The notes below the pieces were generated by a model. The model had not been told where the DNA came from and searched no databases. It saw nothing but the letters and a program-made list of their open reading frames with translations. DNA of 64,000 nt from Leptospira harrisiae (GTDB lineage: Bacteria > Spirochaetota > Leptospiria > Leptospirales > Leptospiraceae). Below, in pieces: positions 9,149-19,443 of this stretch (within the stretch, counting starts at the first letter, position 1; each line of letters starts with the position of its first letter). Location: contig NZ_NPDX01000004.1 in assembly GCF_002811945.1 (NCBI RefSeq), forward strand, positions 62,001-126,000, in the 5' to 3' direction. Made by a program: the position numbers and the translations under genes.

Positions 9149-10282
9149 CTACGACCGAATGGATCGAACTGGATGTTTTTTCAGGTTTTTTTCTCTATAT
9201 TCCCTTGGTGTGGTCCCTGTTTCCTTTTTGAAGGCTTCATTGAAGGTAGATTTGGATCCAAAACCCACATCATAGGCTATGGCAAGAAGGGAGCGATCGG
9301 GTTCTTTTTCAATTTTTTCCTTCGCTTCATTCACTCGGTAGAAATTTGTATATTGATAAAAGCTTTGTTTGATTTCTGTGTTTAAAAATTCGGAGAGTTG
9401 GTGGGAACTTAGGTCCATTCTTTCCGCTAATTCACGAAGACTTAATTTTTCTTCACGATATATCTTTTCTTTTTCGAATAAATCTTGAAGTTTGTTCCGA
9501 ACCTGCTGATGGTCTAGTTTGGAAATTTGTGAAATCTTTGCTTTTTTTTCATCTTCTACGATTTTTCGAACTTCCAAAAAGAAATCTGGGTAACTTTGCC
9601 TCAGCACATATAAAAAACACAAAAAAATTCCGATCGCAATACCTGACAATTGGTGCGCAGTTTGTCCTCCCTTGGCCAAAGTAATGAGACCATTCAAAGA
9701 TAATGCCAAACAAAACCCGACGATGAGAATACCGATTTTTAAAGTGTAATTGTTTCGAAACGTACTCCAACGGATTTGTTTGGATATCCTTCGAAAAATA
9801 CGAAGCAAACACCAAATATAAATCAAAATGGTAGGCAAAACTAAAAATAATGGCCGACTTAAAAACGGATTCAAACCATTAGATTGGTTTTCTAAATAAA
9901 TTGTTTTGTTCCAAAAATTCCAAAATACAATCAAAACAAATAAGAAAACCAAAGGAACAATTCGGTAAGAAAGCCTTCGAAAGGATCGGAATTTACCTTC
10001 CAAAATCGTTAGGAAATATTCATCGAGTAAAACACCAAGACAGGCAACAATTGGTAAATCCGTTAAAAAAAAGGGATACAGAAACTTGATTTTTCCTGAA
10101 GAAATTAAGTAAAAGTTAAATAATAAGTAACTTGTTCCGAGGAAGATGATTCCTAAGAGAATTTGTTTTCTGTTTTTATGATAACTAAAAAATTCTCCGA
10201 TTGCATATAGAAATCCGAGTAATGCAGAAAACAGTAGGAAAAAATTTAAATATTCACCGAAATATTGGGAAGGAGAGAACAT
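9149..10282 (-). CDS. AraC-family regulator with N-terminal membrane domain
   Basis: The first roughly 230 of 377 residues form about six to seven hydrophobic helices separated by short basic loops. The C-terminal 100 residues are an AraC/XylS double helix-turn-helix: LSLRELAERMDLSSHQLSEFLN, then LLAIAYDVGFGSKSTFNEAFKKETGTTPREYR. The combination suggests a membrane-integrated one-component sensor that binds DNA from the membrane. The ligand and regulon are unknown. It is monocistronic by layout, with the downstream small exported protein gene as a possible target. This architecture is common in Leptospira and Bacteroidetes. Confidence 0.85.
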   Translation of the reverse strand: MFSPSQYFGEYLNFFLLFSALLGFLYAIGEFFSYHKNRKQILLGIIFLGTSYLLFNFYLISSGKIKFLYPFFLTDLPIVACLGVLLDEYFLTILEGKFRSFRRLSYRIVPLVFLFVLIVFWNFWNKTIYLENQSNGLNPFLSRPLFLVLPTILIYIWCLLRIFRRISKQIRWSTFRNNYTLKIGILIVGFCLALSLNGLITLAKGGQTAHQLSGIAIGIFLCFLYVLRQSYPDFFLEVRKIVEDEKKAKISQISKLDHQQVRNKLQDLFEKEKIYREEKLSLRELAERMDLSSHQLSEFLNTEIKQSFYQYTNFYRVNEAKEKIEKEPDRSLLAIAYDVGFGSKSTFNEAFKKETGTTPREYREKNLKKHPVRSIRS

Positions 10283-10394
10283 AAATACACCGCTTTAAAA
10301 CCGAAGAACCACTTGATTGTTACAATTAGACGAGAAGTAGAAACGATCAATCATTACTACACGTTGATTCTGGAAGAAACAGAAATATTTTTCT

Positions 10395-10421
10395 AGAAAA
10401 CCAAGGGTTCTAACCTTTGGT
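10395..10421 (-). terminator. Rho-independent terminator of aroA
   Basis: About 50 bases beyond the aroA stop on the minus strand, ACCAAAGGTT-AG-AACCCTTGGT forms a 10-pair stem with one G-U pair and is followed by TTTTCT. This is a convincing intrinsic terminator. Confidence 0.7.
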
Positions 10422-10471
10422 TATGTTAGAATCCTCTTACATGCGTTGAATTGATAAATGAAACATTCATT

Positions 10472-11758
10472 TTAAAAAGATTTGAGAATATCAAAAAACC
10501 CTGGGAAACTTGTGTCTACCCAACTTGTATCATCAAACGTAAGTTCGACACCCGAAAGTTTCGAAAGAATTGCAAAACTCATCGCAATCCTGTGATCCAT
10601 AAAGGTTTCGATATGAGAAGTTTTGATTTCTTTTACTTCCCCAAATTCATACCCATCTTCGGATTCGTTTACAACAACTCCCAGCCTTTCGAGATTTGAA
10701 ACCATCGATAAAATGCGATCCGATTCTTTCGCACGAAGTTCTTCCGCATGAGAGATTTGGAATCCACCTTCCGAAAATAATCCTGCAATTGTAAGGATTG
10801 GAATTTCATCAATGATAGAAGGAATCAAATCTTCAGTAATCACTGACCTTTTAAGTTTTGAAGGATAAACGAGCAAATCCCCGATCTCTTCACCACATTC
10901 TTGGCGTTTGGCGATGACTTCAATTTTGCCACCCATATTTTTTAAAACAGTGATGATCCCTACACGGGAAGGATTGAGTCCAATGTTACGAATGAGAAGA
11001 GGTTCTGTTCCTCCCACACAAAGTCCAAAAACGATATAAAAGGCTGCACTGGAAATATCTCCAGGAATTACAAACTTAGCCCCTTCAAAATGATAAGGAG
11101 GTTCTACAGTAAAATGCAGAGGAGAATGGTGTTTGATGTTCCCACCGAGAAATCGAATCATATTTTCTGTATGGTCACGAGAAACCTCTGATTCTTTGTA
11201 ATCGATGGAAATCTCTGAAGCAAGGGTCGCAAGTACCAAAGCACTTTTGATTTGTGCCGAGGCAATCGGACTGGTATACGAATAACTTTTTAGTTGTTTG
11301 CCAGTCACTCGAAGAGGAGCCCGATCATTGCCTTCAACTGACACAATATCCGCACCCATTTCGCGCAGTGGATTCATGATCCTTGCCATAGGACGTTTGC
11401 AAAGCGAAGCATCACCAGTCAAAGTGGCATTCATTTGTGGAAGACCCGCAAGAAGTCCCGCAGAAAGCCTGATACCGGTTCCTGCATTGCCAAAATCCAG
11501 AACGCCAGCGGGAGATTTTAAGTTTTGTTTTCCTGGGCTTTGTACGGAATAACTTCCTTTCCCCAATGACTCCACCGAAAGCCCTAAACTGACAAAACAA
11601 TTTAAGGTATGTAGGGGATCTTCTCCTTCTAAAAAACCATGAATTTCCGATTTTCCTTGGGCCAGTGCACTAAAGAGTACCGACCGATGCGAGATGGACT
11701 TATCTCCCGGGACATAAATTTCTTTTTTTGCACTTAATTTGATTTGGGGCTTCAACAT
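10472..11758 (-). CDS. aroA: 3-phosphoshikimate 1-carboxyvinyltransferase (EPSP synthase)
   Basis: AroA transfers enolpyruvyl from PEP to shikimate-3-phosphate in the chorismate pathway. The N-terminal [18 protein letters not shown], the [16 protein letters not shown] motif and the C-terminal [12 protein letters not shown] are diagnostic. I chose the ATG at 11758 (428 residues) because an upstream-extended frame would add 78 unrelated residues overlapping the divergent gene at 11847. The GNAGTGIR form (Ala where many class I enzymes have GNSGT or GNAGTA) resembles class II-type EPSP synthases, which tend to tolerate glyphosate; that is an inference. Confidence 0.96.
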   Translation of the reverse strand: MLKPQIKLSAKKEIYVPGDKSISHRSVLFSALAQGKSEIHGFLEGEDPLHTLNCFVSLGLSVESLGKGSYSVQSPGKQNLKSPAGVLDFGNAGTGIRLSAGLLAGLPQMNATLTGDASLCKRPMARIMNPLREMGADIVSVEGNDRAPLRVTGKQLKSYSYTSPIASAQIKSALVLATLASEISIDYKESEVSRDHTENMIRFLGGNIKHHSPLHFTVEPPYHFEGAKFVIPGDISSAAFYIVFGLCVGGTEPLLIRNIGLNPSRVGIITVLKNMGGKIEVIAKRQECGEEIGDLLVYPSKLKRSVITEDLIPSIIDEIPILTIAGLFSEGGFQISHAEELRAKESDRILSMVSNLERLGVVVNESEDGYEFGEVKEIKTSHIETFMDHRIAMSFAILSKLSGVELTFDDTSWVDTSFPGFFDILKSF

Positions 11759-11846
11759 GTTGTATTTTTCTAAAAAGTATTTTGCAATTTGGCGCTTCTT
11801 TAGTAGGTTTTGACGGAAACCAAAGTTTCGCAAAACGAACAAGCAA

Positions 11847-14381
11847 ATGCCTCTAGATACCAGTAAAAATAACCAAAAGATCCCAGTCAATCCAGGTGAA
11901 GTCCTTTTCATCGGAGGCAAAGCCTCAACTTCCATGAACATCCTACACGAAGGATCGGTTCGCATTGAAACCACTTTGGGTGACACAAGCATTGTTCTCT
12001 ATAGTTTGGATGGAGCCAATCTCACCCCAGGTATCTTTGCACTCCTGGAAGGAACACCTTATCCATATACAATTCGGGCCAAAACATCCTGTGTTATTTC
12101 CACTTATGTGATGAACCAAGCTAATGCCAAAAAAACTCTTACTTCCAAAGTATCAGTGGGAGTGATGGCCGTTCGGACTCTTCTCAAAGAAATCGGTGAA
12201 CTCTACAAACGAGTGTTATCGATCAAAGGACTAGCCTCCAAGTTCGAACAAACAATGGATAATTTGGGAGCCGTGTATTATATTTTAAACCCTTCTATCT
12301 TTTCTGACGTTAGCCCAGGGGCACTCATCACCCGTGATGAAAATATCATTGATCCAGTGATGAAACTCATCCGAAACAACTTGGCTGGGTTCCAGGAACA
12401 TGGTGGAATTTTACCTGACAAACCCACTGTTAATTTTTTAGAAGAAGACCATGGCGAATTTTTTGAACGCGATTATAGCGAATCTATAGAATGGAACGAT
12501 GCGGAATTTCATTTCATTAGAAAAATTTTATCGGTGAATCCAAAAATTTCACAAGCATTATTCGAATCCGATCCAAGTCTCTTACAAAGTGCTGCTGAGA
12601 GTTACGTCAAGACCTATCGAGAGTTATTCGAAATTTTAAACAAAGAGACTAGTGAACTTTCTGAGATGATGAACACCATGTTTGTTGGAGAAAATGCACT
12701 TGTCGAAAAATTCAATTTAACGTTAGATTTATTTAACACTGGTTATTCCACAATTCCATCTACCGTTTTATTACCAATAACAGAGTGGGCACTAAAAAAA
12801 TCCAAATCCTTGTTAGACGAATACAAACAAATTTTTGGTTCTCCTTACGCATCCCTTGGTAATAACCTAGATAAATTAGAAACCAAACAAGCGGAACTCA
12901 CAAACAAATATGGCCATGAACTTGCTGCAGGCAAAAACAAAGAAGAAAGTGCGCAAGGAAATGGAACGATTCATGCTGGAATCGATACCAAAGCTCTCAA
13001 AGTAGAACTATTAAACTCAGCTAGTCAAATTCTAAACTATTCACAAGCAGATCCAGAATCTGTAAAAGAATTTTCGACTCTGATGGTAAAACTCAAATCC
13101 TTTAAAAACCCACTAGATCCTGAACCAGACAATCGTAAAATCAGAAGGACCATCGCAAAAACGTATTGGGACGTTTATAAAAAATCTTTCACAAAATGGT
13201 TACAAGCAGGCAAACAAGCACCGAAGGCCGTTGAACTTATGTTACGGTACGGATATTTTGACGAAAGCCTTCTAGATGAAAGCCATATTGTTGAACTTGT
13301 GGGTAGGTTGTACCAAGGAGGAGGAAACCCAAGTGCTCCGATTCATTATGGAACTGATTGGTTAGAAAAAATTTACTCTAGAGAAGTGCCTACTTCTGTA
13401 GATGAACTCGGACAAACTTTTTTTGAAAAACTAAAAATGGATCTAAAAGATTCAGGTATCAAATCAGAAAAAGACATCCCACCTGATTATGATACAGGAG
13501 ATGCAAGACTTGGATCCGAAATTTCATCCATGTATGAACCAAACGTTCGTTTGACGTCTGGTAATATTGCCAGTCACTTTCCTATCCTTACCAAATACCA
13601 TATCACAATTCCTTTAGAAAAATGTTTTGTATCCAAAGAAGATGTGGAAAAAGCACTCCAATACATTTTGGGAGTGGATTACACTGCCTTCAACCGTGAA
13701 GTTATTTATCGAAACGAAGAAATTGGAATCAAAAACGAATTTGTCCAAAGGTCGATCATCCCTGACTTTATCTTAGTTCCGTCCATTGGACCAAAGATTA
13801 TGATGTGGCAAGATCTTTCCGTTTTCCGTGGAGCTGGTTCTAAAGAATCAAGAGGAAGAATTTGTATTCCTCATTTTGTCACGGGAGACTTAAAAACGTT
13901 TATGTTGGAAGCCATTGCAGCATTTCGTTGGGAACTTTGTAAAAATATTTTGGGTCCAGACTGGAACAACGTCGGAATTCCTTCCATCACAGCAGATTAC
14001 ACAGATTATGTGCAGTTTTTCAAAAAGAGTAAGGATCTTTCACCAGAACTCAAAGAGAAAATTTCTTCTGAATTTAAACGTTTCCGAACCGATCGGGATA
14101 AATTTGCGTATGACTATTCCATGTGGATTCGGTATGAAGCCGAAGGGGTACAGCGGGTCAACCGAGTGGTGCGTTCCATCTTCTATCGACATATCCCTTT
14201 TCACAAAAATATCAGAGAAAAGGTAAGTTCCCAACCAGCTTATTCGGAACTTCACAACAGGTTCAAAAACATTCGGACACGCCAACACAAGGAATTCGAA
14301 AACAAATACAAAAAGTATATGGATGCGAGCGGAAACCTTCCTAAAGAACTTTATGAGAATTTAACTTTTTACGAAGTTTAA
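11847..14381 (+). CDS. Large cyclic-nucleotide-binding-domain protein of unknown function
   Basis: An 844-residue soluble protein. Residues about 12-120 look like a cNMP-binding (CRP-like) beta-roll: [26 protein letters not shown], then a degenerate phosphate-binding cassette. The remaining roughly 700 residues are mostly helical and match no domain I know; there is no DNA-binding helix-turn-helix, kinase or cyclase motif. Notable conserved-looking blocks include [19 protein letters not shown] and the C-terminal basic [16 protein letters not shown]. No clear Shine-Dalgarno precedes the ATG. It is divergent from aroA with 88 bp between starts. Degenerate ligand residues make actual cAMP/cGMP binding uncertain. 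Confidence 0.75.
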   Translation: MPLDTSKNNQKIPVNPGEVLFIGGKASTSMNILHEGSVRIETTLGDTSIVLYSLDGANLTPGIFALLEGTPYPYTIRAKTSCVISTYVMNQANAKKTLTSKVSVGVMAVRTLLKEIGELYKRVLSIKGLASKFEQTMDNLGAVYYILNPSIFSDVSPGALITRDENIIDPVMKLIRNNLAGFQEHGGILPDKPTVNFLEEDHGEFFERDYSESIEWNDAEFHFIRKILSVNPKISQALFESDPSLLQSAAESYVKTYRELFEILNKETSELSEMMNTMFVGENALVEKFNLTLDLFNTGYSTIPSTVLLPITEWALKKSKSLLDEYKQIFGSPYASLGNNLDKLETKQAELTNKYGHELAAGKNKEESAQGNGTIHAGIDTKALKVELLNSASQILNYSQADPESVKEFSTLMVKLKSFKNPLDPEPDNRKIRRTIAKTYWDVYKKSFTKWLQAGKQAPKAVELMLRYGYFDESLLDESHIVELVGRLYQGGGNPSAPIHYGTDWLEKIYSREVPTSVDELGQTFFEKLKMDLKDSGIKSEKDIPPDYDTGDARLGSEISSMYEPNVRLTSGNIASHFPILTKYHITIPLEKCFVSKEDVEKALQYILGVDYTAFNREVIYRNEEIGIKNEFVQRSIIPDFILVPSIGPKIMMWQDLSVFRGAGSKESRGRICIPHFVTGDLKTFMLEAIAAFRWELCKNILGPDWNNVGIPSITADYTDYVQFFKKSKDLSPELKEKISSEFKRFRTDRDKFAYDYSMWIRYEAEGVQRVNRVVRSIFYRHIPFHKNIREKVSSQPAYSELHNRFKNIRTRQHKEFENKYKKYMDASGNLPKELYENLTFYEV

Positions 14382-14419
14382 TCCTTGCCAAATTCCATAG
14401 ATGCAATCATGTTGCATCT

Positions 14420-15322
14420 ATGGAATCCATTCACAAAGTCGAAGTAGCCATCATTGGGGGAAGTTTTTCCGGACTCTCCGCTGCCCTTTCTCTTGTCCGA
14501 TCCCTTCGTAAAATCATTGTTTTTGATACAGAAAGACCGTGTAACAAAAACACACCTGCCTCGCATAACTTTATCACTCACGATGGAAAAACTCCGAAAA
14601 CAATTCGCGAAAATGCTTTATCCGATTTAAGAAAATATCCCAATTTTCAATTAGAGTTAGGTGAAGTAACCACTATCGATAAAACGGATTCTGGGTATGT
14701 ATTAAAAGGAAATGGGTTTTCTCCCATCCAAACAGAAAAAATTATTTTTGCCACTGGCTTAAAAGACATTTTGCCAGAGATTCCTGGATTCGCTGAGTCA
14801 TGGGGAAAATCGGTAATCCATTGTCCCTATTGTCATGGATATGAATTTGTGGGAGAAACTACTGGACTTTGGATGAATGAAAACGGTGTATTCGAACATT
14901 CTAAATTTCTTAAACACTGGTCAAAACAGTTAACAGTGTATACAAATGGTCCTATCCAATTTTCAAAAGAAGAACAAATCCAATTAGAAAAAGAAGGGAT
15001 TTCTGTTGTTACGGATTTGGTAGAAGCACTCATCCATAAAGACGGTCAAATTTCAGCCATCAAACTAAAAAGCGGAAAAGAAGATCCCATCCAAGCACTT
15101 TATGCAAGGGTTCTTATGGTTCAAAATTCCAAATTGCCAGAAGAAATAGGATGTAAACTCTTACCCAGTGGCCATCTGGAAGTGACAAACTTTTATGAAA
15201 CGAACATAGCAGGTGTGTATGCAGTAGGCGATATGGCTTCTATGTTTCGTTCGGTTGCACATGCTGTCCATTCAGGAAACATTGCGGGCGCCATGCTCAA
15301 CCGTGCGATGATTTTGTCTTAA
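14420..15322 (+). CDS. NAD(P)/FAD-dependent oxidoreductase, thioredoxin-reductase-like
   Basis: A 300-residue flavoprotein with an FAD-binding GGSFSGLSAAL motif at 13-23, a CPYC redox pair at 135-138 within HCPYCHGYE, and a C-terminal AVGDMASMFRSVAHAVHSG that closes the FAD site. The size and CxxC position are those of low-molecular-weight thioredoxin-reductase-like proteins. However, the CPYCHGYE context is typical of a side branch whose substrate is usually not thioredoxin. It follows the cNMP-domain gene by 38 bp. The stop codon abuts the stop of the convergent gene with no base between. Confidence 0.85.
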   Translation: MESIHKVEVAIIGGSFSGLSAALSLVRSLRKIIVFDTERPCNKNTPASHNFITHDGKTPKTIRENALSDLRKYPNFQLELGEVTTIDKTDSGYVLKGNGFSPIQTEKIIFATGLKDILPEIPGFAESWGKSVIHCPYCHGYEFVGETTGLWMNENGVFEHSKFLKHWSKQLTVYTNGPIQFSKEEQIQLEKEGISVVTDLVEALIHKDGQISAIKLKSGKEDPIQALYARVLMVQNSKLPEEIGCKLLPSGHLEVTNFYETNIAGVYAVGDMASMFRSVAHAVHSGNIAGAMLNRAMILS

Positions 15323-16009
15323 TTATACTTCTTCAACAAAATATGGTCTTGTGTATTCTCTCACAATCTCCACCACAAAACGACCCCAAGATTTGGGGTC
15401 TTCTTGGGAGATATTGACCTGTTTGATTTTTGGAAAATAAGCAGTGGGTTTAAAAACGGAATGTGTGAGTTCCAAAGTGCGAAGGTAATTATCCAACCGT
15501 TTCACTTTAACAAAATTAATGATTTCGTTTTGGATTTTTTCTTTGGGAAGGTATCCCACGATGATCATTCGAGGAAATAGGTTTTTTTTCAGAAGTCCAA
15601 TAAAGTCCTCAAAACTATCCACACGGTCGATGAATCCTTCGTAAGCACCACCACCGAGGTTCATGATCTGTGTCACAATGTCCATAGAAAAGGAAACCCC
15701 TTCCATCGTGGACATATCGGAGATGATGACAAGCCCCTCGTCTGGTTGGAATACCTTAAACATGTCTACACCCTTAAAATGGCGCCTGAGGAGTTTGGCA
15801 GCCGATACATCGATTTCTTGTGCTTTGGCAAGGAGAACCTTCCCCTGGGGGTCGAGGATGGGATCTCGCGTGATGAGATACCGTTTTTTCACGGCATTTT
15901 GGTTCATGACTCGAAAGGCCTTTACTTTTTCCTCGATTTCATCCAAGGTTGAGTAACCAATCTTAAGTACATTTTCCCGTTTGCGTTTCCCTATGTCTGT
16001 TTCTTCCAT
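15323..16009 (-). CDS. Protein of unknown function
   Basis: A 228-residue soluble protein. Residues about 43-75 ([32 protein letters not shown]) resemble the 'old information, keep or replace with an ordered index' segment often found ahead of HD-GYP domains, but no HD domain follows. The rest is an alpha/beta region with [10 protein letters not shown] and a Gly-rich turn. No function can be assigned. It is divergent from the lipoprotein at 16093 and convergent, stop to stop, with the flavoprotein gene. Confidence 0.6.
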   Translation of the reverse strand: MEETDIGKRKRENVLKIGYSTLDEIEEKVKAFRVMNQNAVKKRYLITRDPILDPQGKVLLAKAQEIDVSAAKLLRRHFKGVDMFKVFQPDEGLVIISDMSTMEGVSFSMDIVTQIMNLGGGAYEGFIDRVDSFEDFIGLLKKNLFPRMIIVGYLPKEKIQNEIINFVKVKRLDNYLRTLELTHSVFKPTAYFPKIKQVNISQEDPKSWGRFVVEIVREYTRPYFVEEV

Positions 16010-16092
16010 GAAAGCTTGGTGCCTAAATCTTTGTATTGCTTATCCTATGGTAATTCTAGCATTGTATAGCATATTTTTGTCTAAGGAATAGA

Positions 16093-16497
16093 ATGCGGTT
16101 CAATTTTTCCCTGTTTCCCCTACTCTTACTTGTCATCAGTTGTTCAACGGTGGATTTTATCCCAGAACCTGGTTATCGGCCAAATGATTCGCGTTATAAG
16201 ATGGAATCCTGGGAGGAAGTAGAAATCCTCCGTGAACGTCCGAAACGTCTTTTCCAAATTGTAGGCGAAGTTATTATTCGCAATACAGAAGATCTTTCTT
16301 GGGAAGATTATGAACCTCGGGTCAAAAAAGATTTGTTTCGACGCAAAATTCATGGAGTTTGGATGACAGAAAAAAATCAATCCACCATTGATTCTACAAC
16401 GATTGAAACTATGGACCAAAAGGGCCGCTCCACCAATTCTTATTTACAAAAATCAAACCTTCCTTATTGGAAAGGTTATGCTTATAGGTATAAGTAA
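16093..16497 (+). CDS. Small putative lipoprotein
   Basis: A 134-residue protein with a short signal peptide ending LLLVISC, giving a lipidated Cys at about residue 17. The start is supported by AAGGA upstream of the ATG. The mature region is short, charged and lacks recognisable domains; the segment RPKRLFQIVGEVIIRNTEDLSWEDYE suggests a compact alpha/beta fold of the kind seen in small leptospiral lipoproteins. The next gene starts 8 bp downstream, so the two are probably co-transcribed. Confidence 0.7.
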   Translation: MRFNFSLFPLLLLVISCSTVDFIPEPGYRPNDSRYKMESWEEVEILRERPKRLFQIVGEVIIRNTEDLSWEDYEPRVKKDLFRRKIHGVWMTEKNQSTIDSTTIETMDQKGRSTNSYLQKSNLPYWKGYAYRYK

Positions 16498-16504
16498 AGA
16501 TCAT

Positions 16505-16996
16505 ATGCCGAGAATATTTGACTCTGAAATTTATGTTTCTCCAACAGATGATTGGATCTTTCGTGAAAATCGAATCGATAAAGAAGAAATTTTACAGTAT
16601 TTCCGAAACAATCTGCACGGTGACGAAAAGGGAGTGTACATTGAAAATCGATTTGGGGAACTCTCTGAACATGGATACATACGAATTGATGGTTTTCCTT
16701 GCCATGTACTTCATGTAGAACCAACGGATTCAGGACTTCTTTTCCATACGGATGACGGAAGAAATTATCCTTTTGGTGAATTTGAAATTTATGAGACCAG
16801 TGATGGTGGACTTTTAGGTCTTAGATCAACAGAAGAAAAAATCAAATACAGGTTCACTTGGAATGCAGCCAAAGAACTTTCCGATCATTTAGAAGAGGAA
16901 GGGGAATCTACTTATTTGGAATGGGAAGGAGTGAAAATGGAAGTGCCCAAGTATTTGGGAGAGATCCCAGTCCCTCTCCCAAAAGAATATTCTTAA
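16505..16996 (+). CDS. DUF1285-like protein
   Basis: A 163-residue cytoplasmic protein. The opening SEIYVSPTDDWIFRENRIDKEEILQYFRNNLHGDEKGVYIENRFGE has the pattern of DUF1285 proteins: an input 'dW.f.g..I.r.el...f...L..de.G.Y.l' segment followed by a beta barrel. I chose the ATG at 16505 rather than an upstream start inside the preceding lipoprotein gene, since similarity begins there. Function of the family is not established. The gene ends 3 bp before the stop of the convergent TPR gene. Confidence 0.6.
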   Translation: MPRIFDSEIYVSPTDDWIFRENRIDKEEILQYFRNNLHGDEKGVYIENRFGELSEHGYIRIDGFPCHVLHVEPTDSGLLFHTDDGRNYPFGEFEIYETSDGGLLGLRSTEEKIKYRFTWNAAKELSDHLEEEGESTYLEWEGVKMEVPKYLGEIPVPLPKEYS

Positions 16997-16999
16997 TAC

Positions 17000-17485
17000 T
17001 TAGTTGGAAGGTGCTTCTTCGTCTGACTTTAATTCCCGCCAAAGATCATTCGCTTCTGAAAAATCTTTTTTAAGAGTTAATGCTTTGTGAAGGTATTGTA
17101 AGGATCTTTCAGGTCTATTCCATAACTTATACAATGTGGCGAGGTTAAAATAAGAAATATGCGGGGCATCATTTCGTTCACAACGAACTGATTTTTTTAA
17201 CCAATATACCGCTTCCTTATCGTTCCCCATTCGCAACAAAAGAACACCTATTTCATTACAAGGGTTCCCATATTCGTGGTTTAAACTCACGGCTTTGTAA
17301 TAAGAAGCAAGTGCATCACTCCATTGGCCAAGTGCGTTTTGGACCAAACCTAAATAAAAATAGGCTTCTTCGGATTCTTCCAATTCCAAACTGGAACGAA
17401 GGTGGAATTCAGCTCGGTCAAGGTCACCGACTTTGAAATGGTCTTTTGCTAAATCTAAGGAAAGTTGGAAAGAACTAGAAGACAA
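17000..17485 (-). CDS. Small tetratricopeptide-repeat protein
   Basis: This 161-residue protein is built almost entirely of about four TPR units, e.g. LGQWSDALASYYKAVSLNHEYG, MGNDKEAVYWLKKSVRCE and WNRPERSLQYLHKALTLKK. No signal peptide is seen, so it is probably cytoplasmic. The TTG start is supported by GAGG six bases upstream. It lies 61 bp downstream of dxs on the same strand. A protein-protein adaptor role is likely, with partner unknown. Confidence 0.75.
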   Translation of the reverse strand: MSSSSFQLSLDLAKDHFKVGDLDRAEFHLRSSLELEESEEAYFYLGLVQNALGQWSDALASYYKAVSLNHEYGNPCNEIGVLLLRMGNDKEAVYWLKKSVRCERNDAPHISYFNLATLYKLWNRPERSLQYLHKALTLKKDFSEANDLWRELKSDEEAPSN

Positions 17486-17546
17486 TGAGATCCTCGCACG
17501 TTTTCTTTCATTTTCGGATGACTTAAAAAAACTCTGTAAACTAATT

Positions 17547-19436
17547 TTATTTTTTCAAAGATAGAATCAATTCTTCAGCAATTTGCGAAGCCGTCAGCTT
17601 ATAATGGTTTAAAATCTGATTTCTCTCCCCGTGATGAATGGGTTCTGGTGGCAACGCAAAAGTCTTTAAAAACTTACTAAGGAAGTCGGATGGAATTTCA
17701 TTCAATAAAAATCCAGAGGCACCTGCATGGACATAACTTTCGTCCAAAATCACAAACTTTTGGTTCTTCTCAATTTGTTCATGAACAAGATCCGTATCAT
17801 AAGGTCGTAACCAAAAAAGATCCACAACCGAAACAGAAATCCCTTGTGTTTTCAAAATATCAGCCACAGCAGTAGCAATCGGCAACATAAATCCCACAGA
17901 AAGAATCAGTAAATCTTTTCCTTCGGTCACTAACCTACTTTTTGCTTTTTTAACAACTTGCGGCGAATCAAAATTTAACTGATGTAAGTTGCCATTGTCT
18001 TTTGGAAAACGAATGGCAATCGGATGTTCCGTATAATCCTTCATAAAATGTAGGCTATCGATGATGTCTTGTGCGGAACTTGGAACAATGATGTCCATAT
18101 TGGGAAGCCCAGCTAAATACCCAAGATCGGATAGGCCTTGGTGAGTTTCCCCATCCGGGCCAACAATTCCAGCGCGATCAATTACAAACCGAACTGGCAA
18201 ATTCATAAGGGATACATCTTCCACAAGTTGGTCCATTGCCCGGGTGAGGAATGTGGAATAAATACACATATAAGGAATGGCACCGCCACTTGTCATGGCA
18301 CCGGCAAAGGCAACCGAATGTTGTTCTGCAATTCCCACATCAAAGGTATGTGCCGGATAAACCTCTTGGTATTCACGAAGCCCAGAACCTTCAATCATTG
18401 CAGGGGTAATGACCGCAATCCGTTTGTCTTTGTCTGTTAAATCGGTAAGTGTTTTTCCAACAATTTTAGAAAGGCTGATTTTATTGGAATCTGATGATGC
18501 CATTTTCCCCGACTCTTTGTTGAACGGCGTGACACCATGGTATTTGATAGGATCGGCTTCTGCTGGTTTATAACCTTTTCCTTTTTGCGTTAACACATGC
18601 AATAGGATGGGGCCTTGGATCTTTGAAAGATTTTGTAACATCTGAACCACTCGGTTCACGTCATGTCCATCAATGGGTCCAAAGTAGGTAAAACCTAAAT
18701 CCTCAAATAGGCCACCGGGACGCATCATAAAATGTTTAAATGAAGTTTCCATATTATGAGCAAGCGCCTGTAATGCGGGCCCAATCAAAGGAATCCATTT
18801 TAAAAAACTATAAAATGCCGTTTTACCCCGGTTATATACCTGTGAAGAAATAATTCGATTGAGATAATTCGAAATAGAACCTACGTTTTTGGAAATGGAC
18901 ATGTAGTTGTCATTCAAAATGACTAACATATTGGGTTTGATATGGCCACCGTGGTTCATGGCTTCGAGTGCCATTCCTGTGGCAATCGATGCGTCTCCAA
19001 TCACTGCCGCAACTTTGTAATCTTTACCTAGTAGGTCTCGAGCACAAGCCTCACCAAGTGCTTGCGAAATGGAAGTTCCCGCATGGCCCGTGTTGTACAA
19101 ATCGTATTCGGATTCTTCCCTTTTGGGAAAACCGGAAAGTCCTTGCCACTTACGAACAGTGGGCAGCTCTTTTTTTCGACCTGTCAGAATTTTATGAGGA
19201 TACGTTTGGTGGCCAACGTCCCAGATGATTTTGTCAGTAGGGGTTTGGAACACATAATGCAATGCGACTGTGAGTTCCACAACGCCGAGGTTACTAGCGA
19301 AGTGCCCTCCTACGTCAGAGAGGGTGTCGATGATGTATTCCCGAAGGTCATGGCAAACCTTCGGGAGATCCTCTTCGTTTATCTTTCTAAGATCTTCCGG
19401 AAATTGGATTTTGTCGAGATAGGGATATGATGGCAT
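17547..19436 (-). CDS. dxs: 1-deoxy-D-xylulose-5-phosphate synthase
   Basis: Dxs joins pyruvate and glyceraldehyde-3-phosphate, using thiamine diphosphate, to start the MEP isoprenoid pathway. The 629-residue length, the GGHFASNLG region, the transketolase pyrimidine domain (GIAEQHSVAFAGAM) and DRAGIVGPDGETHQGLSDLGYL are typical. The ThDP motif reads GDAS at 147-150 where E. coli has GDGA, a tolerated variant. dxr and uppS lie in the window about 8-12 kb away, so several isoprenoid steps are in one chromosomal neighbourhood. It ends the run from the adenylate cyclase (7 bp upstream). Confidence 0.97.
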   Translation of the reverse strand: MPSYPYLDKIQFPEDLRKINEEDLPKVCHDLREYIIDTLSDVGGHFASNLGVVELTVALHYVFQTPTDKIIWDVGHQTYPHKILTGRKKELPTVRKWQGLSGFPKREESEYDLYNTGHAGTSISQALGEACARDLLGKDYKVAAVIGDASIATGMALEAMNHGGHIKPNMLVILNDNYMSISKNVGSISNYLNRIISSQVYNRGKTAFYSFLKWIPLIGPALQALAHNMETSFKHFMMRPGGLFEDLGFTYFGPIDGHDVNRVVQMLQNLSKIQGPILLHVLTQKGKGYKPAEADPIKYHGVTPFNKESGKMASSDSNKISLSKIVGKTLTDLTDKDKRIAVITPAMIEGSGLREYQEVYPAHTFDVGIAEQHSVAFAGAMTSGGAIPYMCIYSTFLTRAMDQLVEDVSLMNLPVRFVIDRAGIVGPDGETHQGLSDLGYLAGLPNMDIIVPSSAQDIIDSLHFMKDYTEHPIAIRFPKDNGNLHQLNFDSPQVVKKAKSRLVTEGKDLLILSVGFMLPIATAVADILKTQGISVSVVDLFWLRPYDTDLVHEQIEKNQKFVILDESYVHAGASGFLLNEIPSDFLSKFLKTFALPPEPIHHGERNQILNHYKLTASQIAEELILSLKK

Positions 19437-19443
19437 GTAAACT

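Noticed and set aside
11759..11992. Seventy-eight-codon extension of aroA
   Set aside because: It overlaps the start of the divergent cNMP-domain gene and has no EPSP-synthase similarity; the family start is the ATG at 11758.
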